From assembly GCA_036008465.1 (NCBI GenBank), contig DASYNP010000187.1, forward strand, positions 71,227 to 135,226: DNA of 64,000 nt, read 5' to 3'. How positions within the stretch are numbered: position 1 is the first letter of the stretch; the number at the start of each line of letters is the position of its first letter. Of this stretch, positions 1-9,610 are shown piece by piece. The DNA comes from DASPSM01 sp036008465 (lineage in GTDB: Bacteria > Planctomycetota > Planctomycetia > Planctomycetales > Planctomycetaceae). The position numbers were made by a program, and so were the translations under genes. Under the pieces are notes generated by a model. The model had not been told where the DNA came from and did no database searches. It saw only the letters and a program-made list of their open reading frames with translations.

Positions 1-1575
1 GACATAAAGCACGACGCCGTCAGTCGCGAGCGATGAATCGGCGGGGACGGTCGTCGTCGCAAAAAAATAGGCGCCGCTGTGGTCTAACGTTGATCGAGCT
101 AAAAGCGGCGATCCTCCCTGCAGACCCGCTAGGGGCGTAAGGTCACCTGCCAGACGGCAGTAACGGTGGATCTGTAACTGTCCGACGGGAAGCAACGCTC
201 CGCTCTGCGTGTTGGCTAAAAGATCCTGATCGCCGCGCCAATTCGCGATCAGTGCGTCTTTGCTCGCCGAGGCGACCCACGACTTCCACCGCGCGCCCAG
301 GAATTCGCGATCGCCGGGCACTCTTGGCGGAAGAAAAATTGCGTAGCCGCCGCGCTTGATAAAATCCTGCACATGGCGACCGGCGTCGCCATCCGGGAGC
401 GGGCCTTGCCAGAGCAACAGCGAAACTTTCTCCCACTCGACGTTAGCCACCTGCTCCGCGGGAACGACTTCGGCCGTGCAAGCGACTCCGGGGTCAGGAG
501 TAATGGCAGCCGCCAGTTGGAGCGATCTCGTGACTTGAGCATCTTCGACGACGATGATTGCGTGACGCGGCACGGGCTTTTCAAACGCGAAATAAAAATC
601 GTTGTCGGCCGGGTTGAGGTCCGCCGGGATCGTGACTTTGCCCCAACTGCGCGGCTGCTTGGACTCAAGCGGAATGCGATAGTCTTTGAGGTCGTAAGGT
701 GTCTTATCCATTTCGACCATCACTTCGGACCGGGCTCCGTCAATCTCGAAGCGGAGCGGGATCGAGGCCCTCGATTGATCGTCACCCTCTCGCGCGAGCC
801 GCACCGAGAGCACGAGGTCGGCGGCGGGGCCGTTTTGCACGCGGCGGACGTCGGAGACGCGCACCGACAAATTCCCTTCGGCGTGTTCCGGATAAGCCAA
901 CAGATTGACTCGGACGCCCTGACGTAGCGAGAGCAACGACTCTCGAATGGACTGCCAACGGCCGCTCTGAGGACTCCAGTCGTTCTTCCGGAGATCGGAA
1001 CAGATCCAGATGTCGGTGCGGCCCGATTTGTTGGCTCGAATGTATTCGTAGGCTGCCTCGAGCAGGGCCGGCAGATCGGTCGCGGCACTGGTCGCTTCGG
1101 CTGACGCGGACCTCAGCAGGGCCTCGGGTGAGTCGAGCTGCACTGGATTCTTCGTTGTGCTATCGATCAACACCCAATGGGCGGACTTGAGGGTCGCAAG
1201 CGTCTGAGCGAGCTGATGCACTCCGGTTGCAAGCTTTGAGTCTCCACCGCCGGGGCCCTTCTGCTGCATACTGGGGGACCGATCCAGCACGATGATCGTG
1301 GTGTCCGGGCGACCGCCGGCCGCTAATCCAAGCCAGCCGCTCGCGAGGGGACGGCTGACAGCGAAAACCAAACCAGCGATCGCCAGCATTCGTGCGGCCA
1401 TGATCAGGTACTGCCGCAGTCTGGCGAACCCGCGGGCCATGCGGTTGGCCGTGAGCAGGAACATCATCGCACCCCAGCGGACTGTCTGATAACGCCGCTG
1501 GTTGATGAGGTGAATAATGACCGGCAAGAGCGCGAGCGGGAGCGCGACCAACAACCAGGGCTGCAGGAAGCTCAT
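1..1575 (-). CDS. BatA-like membrane protein with VWA domain (partial, 3' end outside window)
   Basis: The reading frame is open from an ATG at 1575 to the window edge, so the C-terminus is missing. The N-terminus (MSFLQPWLLVALPLALLPVI) is the hydrophobic BatA/aerotolerance-regulator segment, followed by a second membrane segment near residue 60. A von Willebrand A-like domain follows, with a degenerate MIDAS-like motif (VLDRSPSMQ, where the classical form is DxSxS). Its ATG overlaps the stop of the upstream DUF58 gene by 4 bases (ATGA), so the two are probably translationally coupled. Family knowledge: MoxR/DUF58/BatA sets are envelope-associated chaperone-like systems whose substrates are mostly unknown. 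The function of this copy is inferred from context only. Confidence 0.85.
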   Translation of the reverse strand, partial: MSFLQPWLLVALPLALLPVIIHLINQRRYQTVRWGAMMFLLTANRMARGFARLRQYLIMAARMLAIAGLVFAVSRPLASGWLGLAAGGRPDTTIIVLDRSPSMQQKGPGGGDSKLATGVHQLAQTLATLKSAHWVLIDSTTKNPVQLDSPEALLRSASAEATSAATDLPALLEAAYEYIRANKSGRTDIWICSDLRKNDWSPQSGRWQSIRESLLSLRQGVRVNLLAYPEHAEGNLSVRVSDVRRVQNGPAADLVLSVRLAREGDDQSRASIPLRFEIDGARSEVMVEMDKTPYDLKDYRIPLESKQPRSWGKVTIPADLNPADNDFYFAFEKPVPRHAIIVVEDAQVTRSLQLAAAITPDPGVACTAEVVPAEQVANVEWEKVSLLLWQGPLPDGDAGRHVQDFIKRGGYAIFLPPRVPGDREFLGARWKSWVASASKDALIANWRGDQDLLANTQSGALLPVGQLQIHRYCRLAGDLTPLAGLQGGSPLLARSTLDHSGAYFFATTTVPADSSLATDGVVLYV

Positions 1576-2495
1576 CGTGAGCCCCTTCCGTGGGCGCGGC
1601 CGACCAGAAAACGCGTCAGCACGCGCTCGTAGCTTTCGTCGAGCAGCACGCGGTGATAGTCGACCGCCGATTCCAATACGACTCGTCGCAGTTCGGTGAG
1701 ATATCCGTCGAGCGCGCGGTGATAGCGGTCGGCGATTTCGGTCGGGTCAGCGAAGATCGAGGTCCCGCCCTCCATGTCGAGGAAGCGCATGGGGCGCCGG
1801 AAGTTGAATTCCATTTCCTGCGCTTCCAGCAGGTGGAAAATGGCCACGTCGTGCCGACGAAACCGCAAATGCTGGAAACAGCTTCCAAGCAGCTCGGGTT
1901 CGACGAACAGATCGGAGATGATGACGATCAGCGCCCGTTGCCGAATCGTTTCGGCCAGCTCATGCAGCACGGACGCAAGCTGAGTCTCGCCGTGCGGCTT
2001 GGCCGCCTCGAGCAGGTCGAAGAGCGCGATCAGGTGGGCCGGATTACGCTTGGGCGGTATGTTTCGCACGAGACCCCCCGCCACGCACGACAACCCGACT
2101 GCGTCGCCCTGCTGTAAAGCGAGATAGCCGAGTGCGCCGGCGATTCGCCGAGCGTAGTCCAACTTCGTAGCGCCGGTGGGTCCAAAACCCATCGAGCCGC
2201 TGGTATCGAGAACCAGGCAGCAGCGCAGGTTGGTGTCGGCCTCAAATTCCTTGACGTAAAAGCGGTCTGAGCGACCGTAGGCCCGCCAATCGAGCCGGCG
2301 CAGATCGTCTCCGGGGACGTACTTGCGATACTCGGCGAACTCCACGCTCGAACCACGGTGCGGACTCGGATGGCGGCCCGACACGGTTCCCTGCATGGGG
2401 CGGCGTGCAAACAGCGGAACGGCCGCCAAGCGTGACAGGGCGGCCGCATCGAGAAAACTACGGGTGCGGCGATCTTTAAACACCGTACCCCTCAC
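1572..2495 (-). CDS. DUF58 domain protein (VWA-like)
   Basis: A 307-residue protein with the DUF58 signature: a YVPGDDLRRLDWRAYGRSD stretch at about residues 60-80, then VLDTSGSMGFG, an intact DxSGS MIDAS-type metal site. It has no signal peptide. It lies between MoxR and the BatA-like gene and overlaps each by 4 bases, so the three form one tight operon read leftwards. DUF58 proteins typically accompany MoxR AAA+ ATPases and are thought to present the substrate or metal-dependent partner. No specific target can be read from the sequence. Confidence 0.9.
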   Translation of the reverse strand: MRGTVFKDRRTRSFLDAAALSRLAAVPLFARRPMQGTVSGRHPSPHRGSSVEFAEYRKYVPGDDLRRLDWRAYGRSDRFYVKEFEADTNLRCCLVLDTSGSMGFGPTGATKLDYARRIAGALGYLALQQGDAVGLSCVAGGLVRNIPPKRNPAHLIALFDLLEAAKPHGETQLASVLHELAETIRQRALIVIISDLFVEPELLGSCFQHLRFRRHDVAIFHLLEAQEMEFNFRRPMRFLDMEGGTSIFADPTEIADRYHRALDGYLTELRRVVLESAVDYHRVLLDESYERVLTRFLVGRAHGRGSR

Positions 2496-3532
2496 TCCTC
2501 AGTGCTGGTCTCTTCGATCAAGCGACGCACGATCTGCCGGGCGTCGATCCCTTCTGACTGCGCGGTGAACGTCGTGATCACCCGATGCGTCAGCACCGGC
2601 GCCGACACATGCTGAACGTCTTCCAACCGCACCATGTAGCTTCCCATGAGCGCGGCCCGCGCCTTGGCTCCGAGCACAAGATATTGAACCGCCCGTGGCC
2701 CGGCGCCCCACGCCACCAGAGGCTTGAGCCAAGCTGGCGCCGAGGCCCCGTTCGGACGCGTTTTGCGAACCAGCCGCGCGGCATACTTATAGATGTGATC
2801 GGGCACCGGGACTCGGCGCACGAGATTCTGGTGTTGAATAATTTCTGCGGCGGTGAGCAGGTGATTGAGTTCAGGAAGTGCGTCGCCGGTCGTCGTCCGC
2901 GCGATTTGGACTTCTTCCGCCTCCGACGGGTAGTCCAGCTCGATCAAAAACATAAACCGATCGAGTTGTGCCTCGGGGAGCGGATACGTGCCTTCCTGCT
3001 CGACTGGATTTTGCGTGGCCAACACGACAAACGGCGGTTCGAGGCGAAACGACTTGCCCACCACGGTCACCTTGTGCTCCTGCATGGCTTCGAGCATGGC
3101 GGCCTGCGTTTTGGGTGGAGCCCGGTTGATCTCGTCGGCTAGCACAATGTTTGCGAAGACCGGCCCGTGAATAAATTGGAACTCCCGCTTGCCGCCGGCC
3201 TGGTCCTGCAGGATATCGGTTCCCGTGATGTCCATGGGCATCAAGTCCGGCGTGAACTGAATCCGGCTGAACTTGAGCGACATGGTTTCGGCCAGTTTGC
3301 TGACCAGCAGCGTCTTGGCCAAACCGGGCACACCGAGCAATAAGGCGTGGCCGCGCGCAAACAGGCAGAGGGCCAGCCGCTCGATGACTTCGTGCTGGCC
3401 GACAATCACGCGGCCAAGTTCATTGCGCAAGCGCGAATAGATCGAGCGCAGATTGTCGATTGCCTGAACGTCATTTTCACTAAGCCGTTCGCCGGACGGA
3501 GTCGAAGTCACGACCTGGTCCATCGGATGCAC
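2492..3532 (-). CDS. MoxR-family AAA+ ATPase
   Basis: A 346-residue cytoplasmic AAA+ ATPase. Visible motifs are Walker A (GVPGLAKT), Walker B (LADEINRAPPKTQ), and the sensor-1/arginine-finger region (LATQNPVEQEGTYPLPEAQ), which is diagnostic of the MoxR family. Length is normal for the family. It is the first gene of the operon and overlaps the DUF58 gene by 4 bases. MoxR proteins act as chaperones that mature metal- or envelope-associated complexes together with VWA proteins. The role here is inferred from that association. Confidence 0.93.
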   Translation of the reverse strand: MHPMDQVVTSTPSGERLSENDVQAIDNLRSIYSRLRNELGRVIVGQHEVIERLALCLFARGHALLLGVPGLAKTLLVSKLAETMSLKFSRIQFTPDLMPMDITGTDILQDQAGGKREFQFIHGPVFANIVLADEINRAPPKTQAAMLEAMQEHKVTVVGKSFRLEPPFVVLATQNPVEQEGTYPLPEAQLDRFMFLIELDYPSEAEEVQIARTTTGDALPELNHLLTAAEIIQHQNLVRRVPVPDHIYKYAARLVRKTRPNGASAPAWLKPLVAWGAGPRAVQYLVLGAKARAALMGSYMVRLEDVQHVSAPVLTHRVITTFTAQSEGIDARQIVRRLIEETSTEE

Positions 3533-3977
3533 TCTCTACTGCTGTAGGGTGTCGAAACTGGCTGTTCCACCATCGGGGGCCATCTCCATCCAAAAAACGA
3601 CCAGTCCCGAGCCTCGAACTGCCGCTCCGATGCGGCGGCGATGCTGCTCTACCGGAGTTCCCATCTCACATAGACGCACGGAGGAGCGAAAATTGTCCTT
3701 TATGGCGTGCCTAATCGAACTCCCCCGATGGCCACCCAGTGGCTGAAGTCTCGCTCCTTCTCCCTGTTCGACGCCCCAGTCCCTCGTTTGGTTTCAAAAA
3801 TTGGGCGCTCTGCAAGCATCGGATTGGGTCGGGTGGGAAAAAAGCCGCCGACAGCCATTGTGTCCGAGGCGTCCGCGAGCGCCAAGCAGCGCCCGGAATT
3901 AACTACCCGAGACTGAACTTGCGGTGAAACGGCCCAAACTCCGCGGAACAGACTCCCAGGGGCGTTCTCAAGTCGAC
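3533..3977. other. Intergenic region upstream of the MoxR operon
   Basis: This is a 445-base gap between the first gene of the leftward MoxR operon and the end of a small leftward gene. Short frames exist on both strands but none has a recognisable product or a convincing ribosome site. It should contain the moxR promoter. I see no clear hairpin or repeat. Confidence 0.5.
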
Positions 3978-4271
3978 TTATTGCGCGATTTGTCGCGCCA
4001 TCTCCGGCGGCAAGGCGGCGAGTGCCCGTCGTGCGATGGCTTCCGATTTCTCCTTTCCAGCCGCACCGACCTGAACGCCGAGGATCGCACCGACCAGAGT
4101 GCCGACCGCCGTCGTGAATGTTCCGACGATGGTGGCAATGTCGCTTGCTTTCCAGTCTTGGCGTGCGAGCACCATCGCCAGCACTGCAGGAATGATCAAG
4201 CCGATAATCGCGATGATTACTGCAGCAGCATATTTTACTTCACCGTCGTCACTCGGGGCATTCGTGGACAT
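3978..4271 (-). CDS. Small two-pass membrane protein of unknown function
   Basis: A 97-residue protein with a charged, hydrophilic N-terminus (MSTNAPSDDGEVK), two hydrophobic segments at about residues 14-34 and 43-68, the second rich in Gly/Thr/Val, and a basic-acidic helical tail (AAGKEKSEAIARRALAALPP). I do not recognise the family. It lies 12 bases past the end of the SGNH-like gene on the same strand, so it may be co-transcribed with it. The order of hydrophobic segments and tail looks like a genuine protein rather than a shadow frame. Confidence 0.65.
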   Translation of the reverse strand: MSTNAPSDDGEVKYAAAVIIAIIGLIIPAVLAMVLARQDWKASDIATIVGTFTTAVGTLVGAILGVQVGAAGKEKSEAIARRALAALPPEMARQIAQ

Positions 4272-4283
4272 GAGATCCTTCCT

Positions 4284-5321
4284 TCAGAGGAGCGCTGAGA
4301 GACGAAGTCGCTCAACGAGACGTATCGTAAAGATTCGGGCGGCTTGCAGTGAGAGATGTGACTCATCAGGGCAGTCGAGATCCCCGTCGCGTGACAGGTC
4401 ACGAAAATCAATCCAGGGAGCTGCCGTCACGCTGGCCAGTGCGCCAAAATAAACCGATGAAGGAAAGGCAGATTCCTCTAATTCCAGTCGCGCCCCGGAC
4501 GCCGGAAGCCGCAAGAAGACCACTTGACCACCGTTGCGGCGGATCCGCGCCACTGAGTCGGCGACGCCTGCGATGGCCAGCTTGAATTCGTCGATGCTCT
4601 TGTAGCGTCTCTCGCGCGCATACATCTCGGCGTACGTGCGGAGTCTTGACTCGGTGGCCGCTTTGAGCCCTTCGGGCGAGGTGTAGTCGATGTCCAGAGT
4701 CCGATCGGCGTGAGTGTGATGACGCCGACCGTCCTTGTTCGAACGCGGCCCATCTTGGGCAGACATGCATTGCCTCAGTGTAAGATCGGCATTGAGCACT
4801 ACCAATCGTTCGCACAGTACGCCATGCAGGTACGTGCTGAGCGCATCAGCTTTGCGCACCGACCTGCGGGCGAAGGAAACCTGATCGTTGTCGTGCTCGG
4901 GGGCCATGAGTGGCGGGAGAATGTCGCAAAGGACAATTCCGCTGAATCCAGGGATACGACTGATTTCTGCGAGCAAACCAAGCGAGCTCGTTGCCCCGTT
5001 GATTCCGAGCTGCACAAACCGATGCGAGGGAAGGCACTGTCGCAACACATCCGATCGGAGATCGGTCCGAATGCGAGAAGTCCCGATCGCCACCACAAGC
5101 TTCGGATCGTTTCCCACGACGAATGATCGATGATAAGCCCACAGATCAGCTGAATCGGGGGCACTGGGAACAATCCCGCGAATGCGCCCGTAGGCCTCCA
5201 AACTTCCGATGATCGCCGCGAAAATCACGAGCGCAGTCAGATAGACGCGATGCCACGGCAATTTGGGGAACTCGCTGGGGCGGCCGAAATTTGGCGGCGT
5301 TGAGGACGCGACGAAAGACAT
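4284..5321 (-). CDS. SGNH-hydrolase-like membrane-anchored protein
   Basis: 345 residues from the ATG at 5321. A longer in-frame start at 5495 adds a proline/arginine-rich tail with no domain character, so I prefer 5321, which places an uncleaved membrane helix at about residues 25-43. The body shows an SGNH-like order: VVAIGTSR in the position of the GDS block, INGATSSLG as the Gly/Asn block, and DESHLSLQA near the C-terminus as the catalytic Asp/His block. The nucleophile context is not a perfect GDSL motif. It sits downstream of an MBOAT acyltransferase on the same strand, the usual partner of SGNH-like proteins in extracellular polymer O-acetylation. The role is inferred from that pairing. 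Confidence 0.7.
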   Translation of the reverse strand: MSFVASSTPPNFGRPSEFPKLPWHRVYLTALVIFAAIIGSLEAYGRIRGIVPSAPDSADLWAYHRSFVVGNDPKLVVAIGTSRIRTDLRSDVLRQCLPSHRFVQLGINGATSSLGLLAEISRIPGFSGIVLCDILPPLMAPEHDNDQVSFARRSVRKADALSTYLHGVLCERLVVLNADLTLRQCMSAQDGPRSNKDGRRHHTHADRTLDIDYTSPEGLKAATESRLRTYAEMYARERRYKSIDEFKLAIAGVADSVARIRRNGGQVVFLRLPASGARLELEESAFPSSVYFGALASVTAAPWIDFRDLSRDGDLDCPDESHLSLQAARIFTIRLVERLRLSALL

Positions 5322-5532
5322 GTCGGTCTCAGGCGAACGAAAGGGGGCCTGCTGCGCTAAGGTGCCACTCGCGGGTCGGGCACGATCAACGGGTTCTCGA
5401 CCGTAAGCCCGCTGCCGACCGGGCAGTTCAGGAGATGGGGAACCGACGCTATCACTGCATTCCGGCCGATGCAAGAGGCGGATAACGAAGGCCATAACTC
5501 ATCAAGCGCAAATTCGAGGACGCGGGTCGCCC

Positions 5533-6960
5533 TCAATACCGAAAGTACAAAAAGTCCTGCGATTCACCGGTGCTGAGCGTGATGGCCGCCAGCATCAGAG
5601 CCAGTCCGATTGAAACGCTCCACCACGGGATGCGTGCGACTGCGGTTTCTAGGTCGATGTCGCGGACAAGCCAATGGGAAATGAAGAGGCACTCGACAAC
5701 GACCAGCGCGATCACCAGATCGTGGTCAGCGAGTCCAAAACTTGACGCTTTGTGGTAGTGCCCGACCATTGATGCCAGAATCCAACCGGCCTGCTCGAGG
5801 TTCGTCGCGCGATAAAAGACGAATGCAATCAAACAAAGTGTGACAGTGACCGCCCACAGGAACAATTTCCCGATCGGCCACCTCCAGAGGCGCAGGCTTC
5901 TCAATCGCGTTCTTTGCAAAACGATTTCGCCGATCAGAAACGTGCCGTGCAAGAACCCGAAGATCAAAAAAGTCGCGGTGGCACCGTGCCAAATGCCGAT
6001 CAGGAGCATCACAATCATCACGTTGGCGGCGGCTCGCGCGTAACCTTTGAATACGCCGCCAAGCGGATTGAACACATAATCGCGCATCCACGCGACCAAC
6101 GTGATGTGCCATCGCTGCCACACATCGCGAAAGCCGATTGACGCCAGGGGAGCCTTGAAATTCGGCGGGAGCACGAATCCCAAGCAGAGGCCGATGCCCA
6201 AGGCACACGTCGAGTAGCCGGCGAAGTCGCAATAGTCCTGAACCGCGAAAGCGAGTGTCCCGGTCCAAGAACTGAGTGCATCGGGACGGACCGCGACGTC
6301 GTAGACTTGCCGCGCCACAGGCGACAGCAAATGGTCGGCCAGCGTCACTTTGAGGAACAGTCCCAGCGTGAACAGAGCAAGCCCCCAGGAGAATTCCGGG
6401 CCCGTAGCACGTCGCAATCGGGCGCATTGCGGGAGGAATTGCCCAGCCCGCAGGATGGGCCCGGCAAGCAGGACGGGGAAAAATGAAACAAAAAGAGCCA
6501 GATCCAAGAACGATGCCGGCTTGAGTTGTCGACGGTAGACTTCGATCGTGTAGGACATCACCTGAAGGGTAAAGAAAGAAAGCCCGATCGGCAGCAAGAT
6601 TGTGACCTTGGGCGGTGAATAGCCCAGTCCAAACCGCTCACCGAGTACGCCCCAGGCAACGAGCAAGTCCTGGCCATATTTGAATCCGGCAAGCAAACCG
6701 AAATTCAGAACGACGCTAGCCCACAGAATCGCTCGCCGTGCGCCAACTCGCTCGTCCCACATCTGGATCAGTGTGGCAGCGCCGAAGTTGACGAGGGTCG
6801 AAAAAACTAACAGCGTCGTATAGCGCACTTCCCAGGCTGCATAGAACAGGTAGCTGGCGAAGAGCAAGTTGACCTTGCGAAAGCTCGGTGGCACCGGCAA
6901 CGAATGGACGACCAGCACCGCGCAAAAAAACAGGATGAAGGTCAAGGAATTGAACGGCAT
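5533..6960 (-). CDS. MBOAT-family O-acyltransferase (AlgI-like)
   Basis: A 475-residue polytopic membrane protein typical of AlgI-type O-acetyltransferases. It begins MPFNSLTFILFFCAVLVVHS, carries the conserved WQRWHITL and WMRDYVFNPLGG blocks mid-protein, and has the MBOAT histidine in LLIGIWHGA. It should transfer acetyl groups from a cytoplasmic donor across the membrane for modification of an exopolysaccharide or wall polymer. The downstream SGNH-like gene is the likely partner. No polysaccharide synthesis genes are next to it, so the acceptor is unknown. Confidence 0.92.
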   Translation of the reverse strand: MPFNSLTFILFFCAVLVVHSLPVPPSFRKVNLLFASYLFYAAWEVRYTTLLVFSTLVNFGAATLIQMWDERVGARRAILWASVVLNFGLLAGFKYGQDLLVAWGVLGERFGLGYSPPKVTILLPIGLSFFTLQVMSYTIEVYRRQLKPASFLDLALFVSFFPVLLAGPILRAGQFLPQCARLRRATGPEFSWGLALFTLGLFLKVTLADHLLSPVARQVYDVAVRPDALSSWTGTLAFAVQDYCDFAGYSTCALGIGLCLGFVLPPNFKAPLASIGFRDVWQRWHITLVAWMRDYVFNPLGGVFKGYARAAANVMIVMLLIGIWHGATATFLIFGFLHGTFLIGEIVLQRTRLRSLRLWRWPIGKLFLWAVTVTLCLIAFVFYRATNLEQAGWILASMVGHYHKASSFGLADHDLVIALVVVECLFISHWLVRDIDLETAVARIPWWSVSIGLALMLAAITLSTGESQDFLYFRY

Positions 6961-7573
6961 TGGGATAACGGTGATTATGTGCGCGACCAGGGCTCGAATA
7001 CCATCCGAGGAAATCAGCAGCGCGTCAGGGTCGACGAGGTGGAACTCCCCAGGGGGTTGGAGAATCGTGTCGCGCCTCGAATTCGCTGCCGATCAATGTT
7101 TGCCCGTCCGACTTTTTCAGAATTTTGATTTGACTTTTTGCTTCCATCGCATCACGATGTTGCCTGTTCCGCTCCAATGACTGGACGGAAATGATGCAGG
7201 TGCAGGTGATCCGCTGAGTTCACTGTCACCTCGGGCCGCTTCTATCGATTAGCGCATCTTCGTGCCGTCGAGCCTTTCCTCAGGCGCCGGCAAAGTGTGC
7301 GCGACATTGTCAGGGTCGGGATCGCAGAGCTCGTCGGTCCTTGCGCGCCGCCATTCATCCCTAGCTTGACGCTTTGAATCGCGTCTGACGCCGTTCTTCG
7401 CAATCACGGACCCCGGTCGGTGTCGAGGCAGGGGCACTCGAAGCCGGAGCGCACTTGCAACAGGGCGCGCCGCGCGGCTCAATCCAATTGACCGCAGTCG
7501 GGAGTGTTGGACGAACGCAAATTCGCTTCGTGAGTGCTTATGGATTGTTGCCAAAGGGAGGGAGTACGCAGCC
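6961..7573. other. Divergent intergenic region between the MBOAT gene and the Cys-rich secreted protein
   Basis: A 613-base region between divergent genes. Frames on the minus strand (for example 7249-7695) look like shadows with no family features. Close to the right-hand gene there is a strong purine-rich ribosome site (GGGAGGGAG ending at 7565). The region presumably holds promoters for both directions. I could not pick out a convincing -35/-10 pair. Confidence 0.5.
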
Positions 7574-8023
7574 ATGACACGTCTTTTCGTCTTCGCGAGT
7601 GTGTTGATTGCCTCCGGAACGCCTGTCCTGCTTGGGACCGGCCGCGCACCGTCCGGGGAAAGTATCGAGGTGCCACCGCGGGAGGCGGCGAGCATCCGCG
7701 GAGGGCAGTGCGGCTCTTACCAACAGATCGCGAACGGTGCATGCACGAATACCGGCAGCGACTCGTGCACGTCCGGCAGCTCGAACTGCAGCGGTATATG
7801 TCCATATGTGTGTGCTCCAACCACGACGTACGGTGGATCCGGGACATTCACGGGCTCTTTGATCGCAATCGACTGCAATGACGCTGCCCAAGGGACATGC
7901 ACTGCGACGATTTGTTCGGTCGCGGGAGCACCAGTGATCTGCTGCCAGTGTTTGAATCCCTCGGGTTTGACGTGCGGACCCACGCCTTCGGAACTCGATA
8001 CTGAGGGCTGCAGCGGTACTTAA
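7574..8023 (+). CDS. Secreted Cys-rich protein with an internal Ile-Arg-Gly-Gly motif
   Basis: A 149-residue protein with a Sec-like signal at residues 1-23, then an acidic linker ending in EAASIRGG at residues 37-44. This is followed immediately by a Gln-Cys and a Ser/Thr/Gly-rich region that holds all 14 cysteines of the protein. The Gly-Gly immediately before the Cys-rich part resembles the cleavage site of double-glycine leader peptides. The ribosome site (GGGAGGGAG, 9 bases before the ATG) is strong. The next gene encodes a C39-like peptidase, the family that cleaves after Gly-Gly, so the protein may be its substrate. I do not recognise a named family. A structural or adhesive disulphide-rich surface protein is an alternative. 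Confidence 0.8.
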   Translation: MTRLFVFASVLIASGTPVLLGTGRAPSGESIEVPPREAASIRGGQCGSYQQIANGACTNTGSDSCTSGSSNCSGICPYVCAPTTTYGGSGTFTGSLIAIDCNDAAQGTCTATICSVAGAPVICCQCLNPSGLTCGPTPSELDTEGCSGT

Positions 8024-8119
8024 CGCATCGACTAGCTGCCGCGAATCTGCCTCGGTGACGCACGCGGTCTGAGCGCAGCGCGCTGATTCCGAGGATTGGT
8101 TGGAATTAAAGGGGGCGAC

Positions 8120-9610
8120 ATGCGGCTGACGTTCTATTGCTCGCTCGCAGTCGTAGCAGTGAGCGTTTTGACCTTGGGTACCGCCATCGTCGATGGGCAG
8201 TCGGCAAGGCCGGGAAGCGACTCCGACCTCAGGGGGCCTTCTCTAGCAAGCCACGGGTCGTCAGAAAGCCAGCACTGGCGCGAGGCCGAGAGCTGCGGCG
8301 TTGCCTGCGGCTATATGCTCGCGCGCCTTCTCGAGCGGAACATCGACTACAGCGACGCGGTGAATGCAATCCCGATTGAGAACCGAGGGACGTCTTTGGC
8401 GGCGCTTCAAAAAGGGCTCCGGGGACTCGGCGTCGCGACGACGATTCTGAAAGCCAAGCCGCGCGAACTCGATTGCATGGCAATGCCTGTGATTGCCCAC
8501 ATGCTACTTCGTCGAGAGGCCACCAATGGGGTGGGCCATTTTGTGCTCGTCTTGCGAGTCGACGACCAGAGCGTGCGGTATGTCGAGCCAAACTATGCCG
8601 CTTCGATCGAAACGGTTCCGCGCAATCAATTCCTGCGCTCCTGGAGCGGCTATCTCGTCGCGCCAACCCAGCGCAAAGCCGTTTCCGAGAGTTGCTTCGA
8701 GTTCGCCCTATGCATTTTGTTCGCGACGACGATCTCCCTTGGAGTTTTTCCGCTCGCTCGCTCGTGCGCGCGTCGGCCTCTCGAGATTTGGAACCTCCGT
8801 TCGATACTGTTCCTTGTCGGACTTGTTGGAGCGAGCTGTTTGGCGCCAGGTTGTGCGGCGACGCCGCTCAGTTCTCATTCGCGGCCCAGCGCCTCGCTGT
8901 CACCACCCGAGTCAGAGGACTTGTCTCGGCTGGTGGCCTGGAACACGGATGCGGATCTCGGGGCGCTAGCGCCGGACGGGGCGGCCGAAGCCCTCTTCCG
9001 CATCGAGAACCAAGGTGATTCCGAAGTTCGTCTGCATCTGGGATCGCCGACGTGCCGCTGCACTGAAGCCCGCATCGAAAGAGACGCCCTGAAGCCCGGC
9101 GAATCGACAAACATTCATATGGTGATGCGATCCCGACCGCATCAGGCCGGGCCGGCGGATGCTCGAGTCTACGTTGAGGCCGAGAACGGACATTGGGCCG
9201 AGATGCTCAGCGTTCACGCCGTCGAGTTGGGAGCCAACTTTCCCGACTACACCTACGCGATCGGCCCGTGTCCTCCTACATCTTGCAAGGCAAGCGTCGT
9301 TGGAAATGTGTTCCTGAAGGCATCGGCTTCGGCGGTGAAAGTCGACGTACCCTTGAGCGGGACCGGCCTGGAATCGTTGCTTGTCATCCGCGACCTGCGC
9401 GTCGGTTCACCGACCCAGATGCCTGGTTATGTGCGTCGGGACTGTTCATTCGCGGTGGAGCTCAACTCGAAAGTAGCTTTAGTCAAAGAGAGACGAGAAG
9501 TCGCGCTGCCCGTTTCGGTCACCATCGACGGCCAAACGACCCTTCATCGTGTTCGGCTTGCCGTATTGCCGTCGGCGCGCTCCGCGGGGAGCCTGGCGAG
9601 CTTTCCATGA
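8120..9610 (+). CDS. Membrane-bound C39-like peptidase fused to a DUF1573 domain
   Basis: 496 residues from the ATG at 8120, which follows an AAAGGGGG ribosome site. A TTG at 8096 would add eight residues and is less likely. Order: signal/anchor helix (1-25); C39-like papain fold with Cys59 in ESCGVACG, His140 in GVGHFVLVLR and a third active-site position occupied by Glu156 in YVEPNYA, where C39 normally has Asp-Pro; two membrane helices at about 191-212 and 225-245; then DUF1573 from about 285 with its CRCTEA and LKPGES signature. The predicted topology puts both soluble domains outside the cytoplasm. There is no ABC transporter portion, unlike bacteriocin C39 exporters. It overlaps the next gene by 4 bases (ATGA). 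The likely role is processing of the preceding IRGG protein, by inference. Confidence 0.75.
   Translation: MRLTFYCSLAVVAVSVLTLGTAIVDGQSARPGSDSDLRGPSLASHGSSESQHWREAESCGVACGYMLARLLERNIDYSDAVNAIPIENRGTSLAALQKGLRGLGVATTILKAKPRELDCMAMPVIAHMLLRREATNGVGHFVLVLRVDDQSVRYVEPNYAASIETVPRNQFLRSWSGYLVAPTQRKAVSESCFEFALCILFATTISLGVFPLARSCARRPLEIWNLRSILFLVGLVGASCLAPGCAATPLSSHSRPSASLSPPESEDLSRLVAWNTDADLGALAPDGAAEALFRIENQGDSEVRLHLGSPTCRCTEARIERDALKPGESTNIHMVMRSRPHQAGPADARVYVEAENGHWAEMLSVHAVELGANFPDYTYAIGPCPPTSCKASVVGNVFLKASASAVKVDVPLSGTGLESLLVIRDLRVGSPTQMPGYVRRDCSFAVELNSKVALVKERREVALPVSVTIDGQTTLHRVRLAVLPSARSAGSLASFP

Noticed and set aside
9193..9606. Long N-terminal extension of the toroid-like protein
   Set aside because: It lies inside the C39-DUF1573 gene in another frame, and the ATG at 9607 overlaps that gene's stop in the typical coupled manner.
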